A model generated the notes under the pieces. The model was not told where the DNA came from and did no database searches. It worked only from the letters and a program-made list of their open reading frames with translations. A stretch of 35,215 bases of DNA from CAG-791 sp002390025 (GTDB lineage Bacteria; Bacillota; Clostridia; Lachnospirales; Lachnospiraceae): positions 1-35,215 of the forward strand of contig CAMNLR010000147.1 in NCBI GenBank assembly GCA_946543465.1, in the 5' to 3' direction. Numbering within the stretch: the first letter of the stretch is position 1; each line of letters starts with the position of its first letter. A program made the translations under genes and the position numbers. This document shows, piece after piece, positions 14,167-22,352 of the stretch.

Positions 14167-15882
14167 ATGTCCGGTTATGACAAGCGCCCGTCGATACATA
14201 TTGAAAACAGTGACGGAAAGGTATTCAGGGGAGATGGCGCAATAATCCGCTGCCTGCAGGCAGAGCTTTCCGGCGATCAGTGGACGCTGGTCGTGGAGAC
14301 CTATCCCGGTGTCAATGAGGACCGGCTGCGCCGGATATTTGAGAAGCTGCAGCCGGACCGGATCGTATCTGCCAGGGAGATTCTCAGGGACCCGGAGGCT
14401 CTGAAGGCGCAGCTGGACTGCATTCTGACACAGGACCGTGTCTTCGGCCGCATGTACAGCGGTGAGCTCATGGATTTTGCCGATCCGGAAAAAACCGACA
14501 GGCTTAAGGAACAGATTGCGGAAAGCAGAGGAAAAACCATCGTACTTGGATTCGGCGCTTCGCTTCTTGCTGACAAAGGGCTGTGCGTCTACGCTGACAT
14601 GAGCCGCTGGGAGATCCAGCTGCGCTGCCGCGCCGGCATGTCCAATTACCTGATGGACAATCCCGGAGAAGATATTCTTACAAAGTTCAAGCAGGGATAT
14701 TTTCTGGAGTGGCGCATTGCGGATAAGCTCAAGATGTCCTTCATGGACAAAATGAAATACTTTATTGATGCCAACCGGGACGATGATCCGGTCATGATCC
14801 GCGCAGACCTCTTTGAGGAGGCGCTTCAAAAGGCGGTCTCGGGACCCTTCCGGGTCATACCCTATTTTGATCCGGGTGTATGGGGAGGCCAGTGGATGAA
14901 AAAGGTCTGCGGGTTGGATCCGGAGACGGACAATTATGCGTGGAGTTTCGACGGAGTGCCCGAGGAGAACAGTATCTGTTTCGACTTTGAGGGCACGTGT
15001 CTGGAAATGCCGGCCATGAACCTGATCCTCCGCCATCCGGGGGAACTTCTGGGCAGAAAAGTGTATGCTCGGTTCGGTGCGGAGTTCCCGATCCGCTTCG
15101 ATCTGTTGGACACCATGGGAGGGCAGAACCTGTCCCTGCAGGTGCATCCGACGACCGATTATATACGCCGCAACTTCGGCATGGCATATACCCAGGATGA
15201 GAGTTATTATATATTGGATGCGGACAAGGATGCCTGTGTCTATCTGGGCCTGAAGGAAGGCGTCCGGGTCGAAGACATGATCGCGGAACTTGAGGCAGCG
15301 CAGCAGGGCGGCCCGCCCTTTGACGCGGAAAAATATATCAACAGAATCCCTGCCAAAAAACATGACCATTTCCTGATCCCCGCGGGAACCATCCACTGTT
15401 CGGGCAAAGGCGCAGTGGTCCTGGAGATCAGCGCGACTCCCTATATCTTTACCTTTAAGCTCTGGGACTGGGGGCGCCTGGGACTGGACGGCAAGCCCAG
15501 GCCGATTAATATCAGCCGCGGGGCTGAGGTCATCCAGGAGCGGCGGACGGGCTGGGTCATGGACAATCTGGTGAATCCGGTTGCTGCCCTGGTTGAGAAT
15601 GAGCATTATACGGAAGAACACACAGGACTTCATGAATTGGAGTTCATCGAGACCAGGCGCTTTACCATCCGGGATCAGGCAGAAATCGACTGCCATGAGA
15701 GTGTCAATGTCCTGAATCTTGTCGAAGGGACAGCCTGCCTTGTCGAGAGTACGGACGAGAGTTTTGCTCCTTTTGAAGTGCACTATGCGGAGACTTTTAT
15801 TGTGCCGGAAAGTGTTGGAAAATATCGTCTGAGAGCGGTCGGAGGACCGGTCAAAGTCATGCAGGCCTATGTGAGAACTTAA
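14167..15882 (+). CDS. Class I mannose-6-phosphate isomerase with an extra N-terminal domain
   Basis: 571 residues, far longer than the about 310-390 of usual class I ManA. From about residue 230 it shows a phosphomannose isomerase cupin core: VIPYFDPGVWGGQWM, QNLSLQVHPTTDYI with metal-binding Gln/His, DESYYILDAD (Glu ligand) and HFLIPAGTIHCSGKG (His ligand). It should interconvert mannose-6-phosphate and fructose-6-phosphate with Zn2+. The first about 225 residues form a separate domain (IHIENSDGKVFRGDGAII near the start, IVLGFGASLLADKGLCVYAD in the middle) that recalls P-loop kinase folds without a proper GKS/T loop; this is only a resemblance. ATG 14167 has AAGGAG at 14156-14161. The longer frame from 14092 overlaps lysR and was rejected. 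Confidence 0.85.
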   Translation: MSGYDKRPSIHIENSDGKVFRGDGAIIRCLQAELSGDQWTLVVETYPGVNEDRLRRIFEKLQPDRIVSAREILRDPEALKAQLDCILTQDRVFGRMYSGELMDFADPEKTDRLKEQIAESRGKTIVLGFGASLLADKGLCVYADMSRWEIQLRCRAGMSNYLMDNPGEDILTKFKQGYFLEWRIADKLKMSFMDKMKYFIDANRDDDPVMIRADLFEEALQKAVSGPFRVIPYFDPGVWGGQWMKKVCGLDPETDNYAWSFDGVPEENSICFDFEGTCLEMPAMNLILRHPGELLGRKVYARFGAEFPIRFDLLDTMGGQNLSLQVHPTTDYIRRNFGMAYTQDESYYILDADKDACVYLGLKEGVRVEDMIAELEAAQQGGPPFDAEKYINRIPAKKHDHFLIPAGTIHCSGKGAVVLEISATPYIFTFKLWDWGRLGLDGKPRPINISRGAEVIQERRTGWVMDNLVNPVAALVENEHYTEEHTGLHELEFIETRRFTIRDQAEIDCHESVNVLNLVEGTACLVESTDESFAPFEVHYAETFIVPESVGKYRLRAVGGPVKVMQAYVRT

Positions 15883-15914
15883 TGACTCCGCTTACATGCT
15901 GATTATTACGAACT

Positions 15915-16223
15915 GTGCGGGATTATTCTGGAGTGAACCTCCATCATCTGATCCTGCCGGGCATCACACCCGGAATCCTGACTGCCCTGAAATCCTCCCT
16001 GGGAACCTCTGTCGCCCTGCTCATGATCACAGAACTCTTTGCCTCGACATCGGGACTGGGATACTTTATCATGAATTCCATGGACGCCAGAAAATACCAG
16101 GAGATGTACAGCGGAATCCTCCTGCTCATGGGCATGAGTGCGCTGATGTACGCCTTCCTGGAGATCGCGGAGAGACTCCTGTGCAGGTGGAGATACGGCA
16201 GTATAGCAAAAACACCGACGTGA
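15915..16223 (+). pseudogene. C-terminal remnant of a TauC/ThiX-type ABC permease
   Basis: About 100 residues match only the C-terminal third of this permease type. LILPGITPGILTALKSSLG is the EAA docking loop, followed by MITELFASTSGLGYFIMNS and a last helix ILLLMGMSALMYAFLEIAER with a normal basic tail. There is no start codon with a site and no N-terminal helices. It differs clearly from the intact permease at 6953-7711, so it is not a recent duplicate. It begins about 30 bases after the mannose isomerase stop, so a deletion joined the two regions. Confidence 0.8.
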
Positions 16224-16250
16224 TCACATCGTGATACGCCGGTGTTTTTT
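16207..16250 (+). terminator. Terminator after the permease remnant
   Basis: ACACCG (16212-16217) pairs with CGGTGT (16240-16245), with inner CGT/ACG and ATCAC/GTGAT pairs, followed by a run of T. The hairpin base and T-run resemble those of the terminator at 11844-11903. Confidence 0.8.
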
Positions 16251-16295
16251 ATGCCGGAAATAAAGATAAAAGAGAATGCAGCTCCTGCCGCGTGC

Positions 16296-16850
16296 TCATC
16301 TTCCATAGATTTTTGTCAGCTTCCGGATCTGTTCCGCCAGAGCCTGCGGCGGGAACTCCTGAAGGCGCCAGGCCTGAAGCTTACACCTCCGTGAGCGGTT
16401 TTCAGCGCCATGAACAGGGCATAATCCGGAAGACAGGCTTCGTTCTCTCTCAGGTACTCTTCGTAAGTGGGATCCGCCTTTTTTCCATATAGATTGTCTC
16501 TTCTGTTTTTCCACCGCTCAAAAGCCTTTCGGAGCAGCACTCTTCTTGTTTTGTAGAGCCAGGCATAGGGCACAGAGTCCTTCGGATCTTCATAGAGGGC
16601 TTCTTCCGCTTCCGCCTGTGTCAGGAGTCCGTCAAGGACAAGAGCATCCGGCGAGATAAAATACGGATTGCCCGCAAATGCGGAAAAGGACTGATAGGGG
16701 GAGTCCCCGTAACCGGTCGGCCCCAGGGGCAGGACCTGCCAGCAGGTCTGGCCGGCGCTTTTTAAATAATCTACAAAACGATATGCTTCCGCGATATTAT
16801 AACAGATTGGCAGATACCCTGCTGCCGATTCTGGGGAAGGGGAGCCGATT
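16296..16850 (-). pseudogene. malQ: 4-alpha-glucanotransferase (malQ) remnant with large central deletion
   Basis: The minus-strand frame carries clear amylomaltase N-terminal sequence: AEAYRFVDYLKSAGQTCWQV, LPLGPTGYGDSPYQSFSAFA, GNPYFISPDAL, then a helical region to LPDYALFMALKTAHGG. MalQ is near 500 residues, but after about 170 codons the sequence jumps, in another frame, to LQAWRLQEFPPQALAEQIRK and LTKIYGR, which is the usual MalQ C-terminus. About 280 central codons holding all catalytic acids are missing. The 5' end is also damaged: the standard SGILLPISSLPSPYGIG opening is reduced to a scrambled stretch. It cannot be active. The call is firm from the conserved ends. Confidence 0.85.
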
Positions 16851-16867
16851 GTACAAGATCGTAAAAG

Positions 16868-16965
16868 ATTCGAAAAGCCACATTCAAAAAAACGCATTCG
16901 AAAAAGCCGCATTCAAAAAAGGTGCATCCAAAAAGCCGAAAAAGATTTTGTCGAAAAAGATTTGA
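16868..16965. repeat. Degenerate 14-15-bp tandem array ahead of the malQ remnant
   Basis: Units such as ATTCGAAAAAGCCGC and ATTCAAAAAAGGTGC recur from 16868 to 16926, then shorten to GAAAAAGATTTTGTC forms to 16965. About six units can be counted, with one- or two-base length changes. It lies between the malQ remnant and the esterase promoter region. Confidence 0.7.
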
Positions 16966-17066
16966 CCTGGGAGAGTTGATGTCAGGGTTGCCATCAGGTA
17001 TGCAATCTATTATAATCGACTGGATTGCGTTAAAAAATAATGACTCTTTTGAAAGGAGATCAATAG

Positions 17067-17819
17067 ATGTACAAGGAAGAGATTACACATTACAGCCAGA
17101 ACCTGAGCAGAGATATGCACATGATGATCTACGGCCACGACGGAGTTCCGTTCCTGGCTTTTCCCACGCAGGATTCTCTCTGCCACAACTATGAAGAATT
17201 CGGGATGATCAACGAGCTGAGCGGTTACCTGGAAGCAGGGAAGATCCAGTATTTTGTCGTGGATACGATCGACAAGGAGAGCTGGTCGGAAGGCGACCCG
17301 GATTATGGCCGCAGAGCATGGAAACAGGAACTGTATTTCCGCTATATCGTCGAGGAGGCGATGCCGATCATCCTGGAGAGGACCGGCGGAAAGCTCCCCA
17401 TGACGACAGGCTGCAGCCTGGGCGCAAACCACGCTGTGCTCACCATGCTCCGAAGACCTGATCTGTTTTCCGGATGCCTGGCACTGTCCGGTCTGTATGA
17501 CAGCAGTGTTTTCTTCAAAGGCTGGATGAACGAGACTCTGTACGACAACTCCCCTGAATGCTTCCTGACCAATATGTCTCCCGACCATCCCTATATTGAG
17601 GAGTACAACAAGAAGCAGATCATCATCTGTGTCGGTCAGGGCGCATGGGAAGATGACGGCATCCGTTCGCTCAGATATCTTGAGAGTGTCTTCCGCGAGA
17701 AGGGAATCAACGCCTGGTGCGATTTCTGGGGCTATGATGTCAATCACGACTGGCCCTGGTGGTTCAAGCAGATGCACTATTTCCTGCCGTTCATTTTCGA
17801 AAAATGGGGCATGCAGTAA
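17067..17819 (+). CDS. Alpha/beta-hydrolase esterase (esterase D / PF00756-like)
   Basis: 250 residues without a signal peptide. The nucleophile elbow is GCSLGANHA with Ser117. A likely catalytic His227 lies in YDVNHDWPWW near the end, and an acidic residue in GAWEDDGIR (Asp195/196) could complete the triad. The central AFPTQDSLCHNYEEFGMI segment resembles the oxyanion-side opening of this family. The protein is expected to hydrolyse short esters or acyl groups on sugars in the cytoplasm. ATG 17067 has GAAAGGAG at 17050-17057. It stands alone between the malQ remnant and a terminator. The substrate cannot be predicted. Confidence 0.85.
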   Translation: MYKEEITHYSQNLSRDMHMMIYGHDGVPFLAFPTQDSLCHNYEEFGMINELSGYLEAGKIQYFVVDTIDKESWSEGDPDYGRRAWKQELYFRYIVEEAMPIILERTGGKLPMTTGCSLGANHAVLTMLRRPDLFSGCLALSGLYDSSVFFKGWMNETLYDNSPECFLTNMSPDHPYIEEYNKKQIIICVGQGAWEDDGIRSLRYLESVFREKGINAWCDFWGYDVNHDWPWWFKQMHYFLPFIFEKWGMQ

Positions 17820-17871
17820 TTAAGGACAGTTTCCGGCGCCTGCCGGGAAATGAATGTGCAGTATAGCTTAC

Positions 17872-17920
17872 AAAAGCCGGTACCGGCTCCGCAGTGCGGG
17901 GTCTGCACCGGCTTTATTTT
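17872..17920 (+). terminator. Terminator after the esterase
   Basis: AAAGCCGGT pairs with ACCGGCTTT around an inner CCGC/GCGG hairpin, followed by ATTTTGT. It belongs to the same CCGGT-type family as the terminators at 22353 and 27704. Confidence 0.85.
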
Positions 17921-18072
17921 GTCATCGGCAGATGATATATTGGTGGTGAAACCGGATAAAGCGGCGCAGTCTCATTGATCATCCGCACGGGCAGGGTACA
18001 GGATGCTTTTGATATGGATTAAAACAGCAGATGCAGATTCCCTTTGGGGAGGCGCACCTGCTGTTTTTTGTA

Positions 18073-18122
18073 TTGACACAATGTCAGGATAAATATATAA
18101 TTGAGATGCTGACAACATGTCA
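18073..18122 (+). promoter_or_regulatory. Consensus promoter enclosed by two matching palindromic operators
   Basis: TTGACA at 18073-18078, exactly 17 bases, then TATAAT at 18096-18101: a perfect sigma-70-type promoter. Two palindromes share the form TGACA-N3-TGTCA: TGACACAATGTCA (18074-18086) overlaps the -35 box, and TGACAACATGTCA (18110-18122) covers the likely start of transcription. They are 36 bases apart, start to start. This fits repression by the TetR protein encoded directly downstream. Confidence 0.85.
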
Positions 18123-18153
18123 GTATTAAAAAAGGGACATGGAGGATATTCCG

Positions 18154-18777
18154 ATGCGAAAGGGAACACCGGAAGAAATTGCGCAGAAAAGGGAAGAGAT
18201 AATCAATGCCTGCGAGCAGCTCTACCAGACGATGAGTTTCCGGGAGATCACGCTCAAGGAGATTGGCAAGATCACATCTTTCTCGCGCCCCACGATCTAT
18301 AACTATTTTGTAACAAAGGAAGAGATCTTTCTGGCGCTTTTCAAGCGGGAGTATGACCGCTGGAACGAGCAGCTGACTGCCATTCTTGACCAAAATGTAC
18401 AGCTTACCAGGGTGCAGCTGGCGGATCAAATCGCGCAGTCCCTGGCAGAAAGGCAGCAGCTCCTTAAGCTTCTCTCGATGAACAACTTCGATATGGAAGC
18501 CAACAGCCGGCAGGAAATGCTGACCATATTCAAACAGTCCTACGGCGGATCCCTGCACCGGATGTGTATGCTGCTGGATAAGTTCTGCCCGGACATGAAT
18601 GAGACAGAGATTCAGAACTTCATTTATACTTTTTTCCCCTTCATGTTTGGGATTTACCCTTATACGGCAGTTACGGAGAAGCAGAAGACTGCCATGAAGG
18701 ACGCGGGTATTAACTATGTGTATCAAACTGTTTATGATCTCACTTACAGCTGTCTGGTCCGGCTGCTGGGCGAGTGA
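18154..18777 (+). CDS. TetR-family transcriptional regulator
   Basis: About 207 residues. The N-terminal helix-turn-helix is typical: EEIINACEQLYQTMSFREIT, then LKEIGKITSFSRPTIYNYFV and TKEEIFLALF. The rest is helical and would form the ligand and dimer domain. I chose ATG 18154 because GGAGGA (18141-18146) sits seven bases upstream; ATG 18139 lacks a proper site. Directly upstream is a consensus promoter between two TGACA-N3-TGTCA palindromes, so autorepression is likely. The flavodoxin and CMD-cupin genes downstream are probable targets in the same transcript, which would suit a redox or small-molecule signal, but the ligand is unknown. Confidence 0.9.
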   Translation: MRKGTPEEIAQKREEIINACEQLYQTMSFREITLKEIGKITSFSRPTIYNYFVTKEEIFLALFKREYDRWNEQLTAILDQNVQLTRVQLADQIAQSLAERQQLLKLLSMNNFDMEANSRQEMLTIFKQSYGGSLHRMCMLLDKFCPDMNETEIQNFIYTFFPFMFGIYPYTAVTEKQKTAMKDAGINYVYQTVYDLTYSCLVRLLGE

Positions 18778-18833
18778 GTAAACGGATAACAGTAATCATC
18801 TGCAGACATCTGCGGAAAAGGAGATGAAATAAA

Positions 18834-19313
18834 ATGAGCAGGAAAACTTTGGTGGCGGTTTTTTCCGCCAGCGGCGTAACAAAAAAAGTCGGAAAAGAGA
18901 TCGCCCGGATCGCGGGGGCGGATTTCTATGAGATCGTTCCGGAGGTAGCCTATACGGCGGCTGACCTGGACTGGATGAACAAGAAGAGCCGAAGCAGTGT
19001 GGAGATGAATGATCCTTCCTCCCGGCCTGGGATTGCAGACAGTGTGGCGGACATGGGATCCTACGACACAGTCATTGTGGGCTTCCCGATCTGGTGGGGC
19101 ATTGCTCCCAGGATCATTGAGACCTTCCTGGAGAGCTATGATTTCAGCGGCAAAAAGATCGTTCCTTTCTGCACATCCGGCGGAAGCGGTGTAGGGAGAA
19201 GCGATACAGCCCTGCACAAGAATGTGAAAGGCGATGTAAAGTGGGAAAAGGGCCAGCAGATCAACCGGCCGAATGAAGCGAAGATCCGCCGCTGGCTGGA
19301 TGAGGTTCTGTAA
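18834..19313 (+). CDS. Flavodoxin (NADPH-quinone-reductase-like)
   Basis: 159 residues with the flavodoxin fold of the Flavodoxin_4 type. The FMN phosphate loop is VFSASGVTKKVG (residues 9-20), the mid motif is IVGFPIWWGIAPRIIETFL, and the second FMN loop is VPFCTSGGSGVGRS. The protein should shuttle electrons or reduce small molecules in the cytoplasm. ATG 18834 has AAAAGGAG at 18817-18824. It lies 56 bases after the TetR gene and is very likely in its operon. The CMD-cupin gene follows after 130 bases. Confidence 0.93.
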   Translation: MSRKTLVAVFSASGVTKKVGKEIARIAGADFYEIVPEVAYTAADLDWMNKKSRSSVEMNDPSSRPGIADSVADMGSYDTVIVGFPIWWGIAPRIIETFLESYDFSGKKIVPFCTSGGSGVGRSDTALHKNVKGDVKWEKGQQINRPNEAKIRRWLDEVL

Positions 19314-19443
19314 TCCGGAAGACCCCTGTGCGCCGCATCCGCCGGCGGATGTTATGGCGCAGAATCTGCCGTAATCGGCAAAAAAACATAGATGGATGGT
19401 CCGCAGGTGACCGTAAGTTTGGACAGCAAGGAGGAAGACAATC

Positions 19444-20196
19444 ATGAGTGAAAAAATCGTACAGACAGCAGGAAGACACCAGCTTGGTGAGTTTGCTCCC
19501 ATGTTCGCGCATCTCAATGACGATGTGCTCTTCGGAGAGGTATGGAATGAGGAAGCTATCGACGTAAAGACAAAGTGCATCATTACAGTGGTGTCTCTGA
19601 TGGCCTCCGGCATCACCGATTCTTCCCTGGCTTATCATCTGCAGAACGCCAGGGCACACGGCGTTACGAAGGAAGAGATTGCGGCCATCATTACCCATGC
19701 GACCATGTATGTGGGCTGGCCCAAGGGCTGGGCGGTCTTCCGCCTTGCGAAGGAAGTCTGGAACGATGAGGAGCCGGCACTGACTGAAAAAGACAGGTTC
19801 CAGAACACCATCTTCTTCCCCATTGGAGAGCCCAATCCCTACGGACAGTTTTTTGTCGGTCAGAGCTATCTGGCACCCCTGTCCACGGAGCAGGTTCCGG
19901 TTTTCAACGTGACCTTCGAGCCTGGCTGCAGAAACAACTGGCATATCCATCATGCCAGGAGCGGAGGCGGACAGATGCTGATCTGCGTCGGCGGAAGAGG
20001 CTATTATCAGGAGTGGGGCAAGGAACCCGTGGAGATGACGCCCGGTACTGTGATCAACATTCCTGCGGAAGTCAAGCACTGGCACGGCGCCGCCCCGGAT
20101 TCCTGGTTCTCTCACCTTGCACTTGAAGTTGCCGGAGAGGAAGCAGGCACGGAGTGGCTGGAAGCCGTCAGCGAGGAAGATTACAATAAGTTATAA
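19444..20196 (+). CDS. Carboxymuconolactone-decarboxylase/cupin fusion protein
   Basis: 250 residues with two domains. Residues about 1-110 are CMD-like (VKTKCIITVVSLMASGITDS, LAYHLQNARAHGVTKEEIAA, MYVGWPKGWAVFR) and lack the AhpD CxxC pair, so thiol peroxidase activity is unlikely. Residues about 140-240 are a cupin with metal-ligand candidates in NNWHIHHA, an MLICVGGRGYYQEWG strand and IPAEVKHWHGA. Such CMD-cupin fusions are common in gut anaerobes beside flavodoxins and reductases; their reaction is not established. The start has AAGGAGG at 19429-19435. Likely co-expressed with the TetR and flavodoxin genes. Confidence 0.9.
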   Translation: MSEKIVQTAGRHQLGEFAPMFAHLNDDVLFGEVWNEEAIDVKTKCIITVVSLMASGITDSSLAYHLQNARAHGVTKEEIAAIITHATMYVGWPKGWAVFRLAKEVWNDEEPALTEKDRFQNTIFFPIGEPNPYGQFFVGQSYLAPLSTEQVPVFNVTFEPGCRNNWHIHHARSGGGQMLICVGGRGYYQEWGKEPVEMTPGTVINIPAEVKHWHGAAPDSWFSHLALEVAGEEAGTEWLEAVSEEDYNKL

Positions 20197-20311
20197 AAGA
20201 GGGACAGCTTGTCAGTGTGCATGCAGATGCTCTGTTTCCGATGCAGCAGGTCATGCAAGTGCTGAACATGTGAAGGCAATAGAGTTCTTTTCATAGACTG
20301 TCAAAAAGGCA

Positions 20312-20349
20312 GGAGCTCATCGCTTAATGCGGCGGTGAGCTCTTTTTTT
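20312..20349 (+). terminator. Terminator after the CMD-cupin gene
   Basis: GAGCTCATCGC (20313-20323) pairs with GCGGTGAGCTC (20332-20342), followed by seven T. Confidence 0.92.
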
Positions 20350-20574
20350 GCTGCTTTTGGCAATTATGGCTTTGGCCATATGGCATTTACAGACCATCCA
20401 TATTCCCGGAATATTACTGAGGTATACACGAAGAAAATACGGGCTTTGGGGACTGGCTGATCACGTGGCCGCCAACAAGGAGAGTTCCACCGCAGCTGTG
20501 AACACTGGGACCGCCCCTGTGATGCGCCTCTATGATGCGCCGGAAAAACCTGAGGGGAAAAGCCTTTATGGCAG
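20350..20574 (+). other. Gap with possible gene fragments, nothing identified
   Basis: Two frames look partly coding. One reads AFTDHPYSRNITEVYTKKIR to a stop near 20460; another continues with NTGTAPVMRLYDAPEKPEG to 20560. Neither has a ribosome binding site or a family I recognise. The stretch may be eroded coding DNA. Confidence 0.3.
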
Positions 20575-20705
20575 TCGATTTACTTACTGAAATTTGATAT
20601 TATATAGAAAGCAATGGGGCAAAGGAGAACCTTCCATTACATTTTTTTGAAAAATCAGATATCGGGACCAATCGTCAGTGCTGAATTCGCTGGTGCCGAT
20701 TTCTA
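20575..20705 (+). pseudogene. 5' remnant of a Fic-family gene with its promoter region
   Basis: This stretch is a diverged copy of the start region of the Fic gene at the window end (34881-34990). Shared pieces are GATTTACTTACT, AAATTTG, the AT-rich -10 area, TTTTTGAAAAATCA, then CGGGACCAATCGTCAGT against CGGGTCAGATCGTCAGT. The equivalent of the start codon has been lost. The reading frame (FLKNQISGPIVSA) continues for about 24 codons and stops at 20703-20705. Only the first part of the inverted repeat seen upstream of the intact gene survives. It looks like a second, dead Fic locus cut off by deletion. Confidence 0.7.
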
Positions 20706-20737
20706 AGCAGGAATAGTAGAGAAAGGAGAGAAAACTA

Positions 20738-21961
20738 ATGATACTACATCAGATTATCACATCCCTGCTCGAAACAGATGCCTACAAGCTGTCCATGGGG
20801 CAGGCAATCTACCATTATTTCAGCAGATACAAGACGACATGGTCATTTAAGTGCAGAAATAAAGACGTACATTTTACACCTGAGATGGTACATGAGATCC
20901 GTCAGCAGATACAGGTTTACTGCAATTTGCGGTTCACAGAGGACGAGCTGGCCTATATTGACAAGATCCGCTGGATCAAAGGCTCCTATGTCGATTTTCT
21001 CCGTCTCTGGAAGCCCAGGTTCGAAGATTTCGAGATTACAAGTGATGCGGAATGTGGGCTTTCCATTGAAACCAGAGGAACCTGGCTCAATACGTCCATG
21101 TATGAGATTCCGGTTCTTGCCATTGTGAATGAGGTATACTTCCGCATGGCACATGGTTACGACAGTCTGTTCGCGAGCTTCAAGGAAAGGCTCGAAGAGA
21201 AGATCGGATGGCTGCAAAGGGATGAACTGTGCATCGGGACCTTCAGTGAATTCGGGCTCCGCCGCAGGCTTTCTGCGGAAGCGCAGGACCTTGTGGTCAG
21301 TCGCCTGAAAGAGGCGGACCTCGGCAGTTCTGATTTTATCGGAACGTCCAATGTATTCCTTGCAAAGAAATACGGCCTTGTTCCGGTCGGAACGATGGCA
21401 CACGAGTGGATCATGTGCGTCGGACAGGGAGACCACAGTCAAAATCCCGCCTATTCCAACCGCCATGCACTGGATGCATGGGTGAAGGAATACGGCGTCC
21501 TGAACGGAATCGCGCTTACGGATACGATCACAACGGACTGCTTCCTGCGTGACTTTGACCTTACTTTTGCCACCTTGTTCTCCGGGACACGGCACGATTC
21601 CGGCGACCCCTATGAATGGGGAGAGAAGATGATTTCCCACTATGAGGCTCTGGGAATCGACGCAAAGACCAAGACCCTTCTGTTTTCCGACAGCCTGAAT
21701 TTTGAAAAAGCTGATGCTATAAACAGCTATTTCCGCGGCAGGGCCAAGGTTGCGTTCGGAATCGGAACATACCTGTCCAATGACACAGAAGTTCCGGCAC
21801 TGAACATCGTCATGAAGACCACTGCCTGCAACGGACAGGCCGTTGCAAAACTGTCAGATACACCAGGAAAAGGCATGTGCAAGGATGAGAGTTACATCCA
21901 GTATCTTGAAACCTGTATCCGATGGAGGATGGAACACTTGCCGCACTCGCTGGCAAAGTGA
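20738..21961 (+). CDS. pncB: Nicotinate phosphoribosyltransferase
   Basis: 407 residues, the normal PncB length. It makes nicotinate mononucleotide from nicotinate and PRPP with ATP hydrolysis, the entry step of NAD salvage. Landmarks are LLETDAYKLSMGQAIYH at the N-terminus, GTFSEFGLRRRLS, GTSNVFLAKKYGLVPVGTMA with the phosphorylatable His222 in AHEWI, TDTITTDCFL, FSGTRHDSGDP and KVAFGIGTYLSND. All are intact. ATG 20738 has AAAGGAGAG at 20722-20730. It stands alone between two decayed regions, which suggests selection keeps it. Confidence 0.96.
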   Translation: MILHQIITSLLETDAYKLSMGQAIYHYFSRYKTTWSFKCRNKDVHFTPEMVHEIRQQIQVYCNLRFTEDELAYIDKIRWIKGSYVDFLRLWKPRFEDFEITSDAECGLSIETRGTWLNTSMYEIPVLAIVNEVYFRMAHGYDSLFASFKERLEEKIGWLQRDELCIGTFSEFGLRRRLSAEAQDLVVSRLKEADLGSSDFIGTSNVFLAKKYGLVPVGTMAHEWIMCVGQGDHSQNPAYSNRHALDAWVKEYGVLNGIALTDTITTDCFLRDFDLTFATLFSGTRHDSGDPYEWGEKMISHYEALGIDAKTKTLLFSDSLNFEKADAINSYFRGRAKVAFGIGTYLSNDTEVPALNIVMKTTACNGQAVAKLSDTPGKGMCKDESYIQYLETCIRWRMEHLPHSLAK

Positions 21962-22009
21962 GACGGCAGACCCTTACAAATAGATAAGGACGGTCTCCTT
22001 CTATGCGAG

Positions 22010-22332
22010 ATGCAAGCAAAAGCATTTGAGTTGTCCGGTACTGAACAGAATACAAGTTCAGCGGTGTTTATTCGAAGATTTATGAATAGCGATGTGGCAA
22101 AACAGCTGGATAACATGGCAGTATTGCAGAGTAACACGCAGGCAGCGGATATTCTGAAGCTTATATAAAAGAATACGAAAAACGAATAAGTAATTACACC
22201 CCGGATGATGCATTTGTTTGATTTTCTACGAATGACGTCCTCGATTTGCCTCATTTTGCCGCAGCAGGGTATTTCCTTTCTCCTGAGGCCTTTGTAATTG
22301 TTGGACTTCCGGGAAATCCAGGCAGGAAATAG
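22010..22332 (+). pseudogene. Decayed gene of unknown family (frameshift plus internal stop)
   Basis: From ATG 22010 the frame reads ELSGTEQNTSSAVFIRRFMN then SDVAKQLDNM and NTQAADILKL before a stop at 22166-22168. A shift of one frame near 22160 continues with AYIKEYEKRISNYTPDDAFV, an in-frame TGA, then DVLDLPHFAAAGYFLSPEAF and VIVGLPGNPGRK to TAG. Both halves look protein-like, so one older gene, or two adjacent ones, has probably lost its frame. FIRRFMNSDVA-type segments recur in small Firmicute proteins next to toxin-like genes in my memory, but I cannot name the family. Confidence 0.5.
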
Positions 22333-22352
22333 GGACACTTTTGGGACAATTG

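Noticed and set aside
14104..15783. 559-codon open frame on the minus strand
   Set aside because: It is fully antisense to the mannose-6-phosphate isomerase gene, has no ribosome binding site and no recognisable motif; the plus strand carries clear catalytic motifs.
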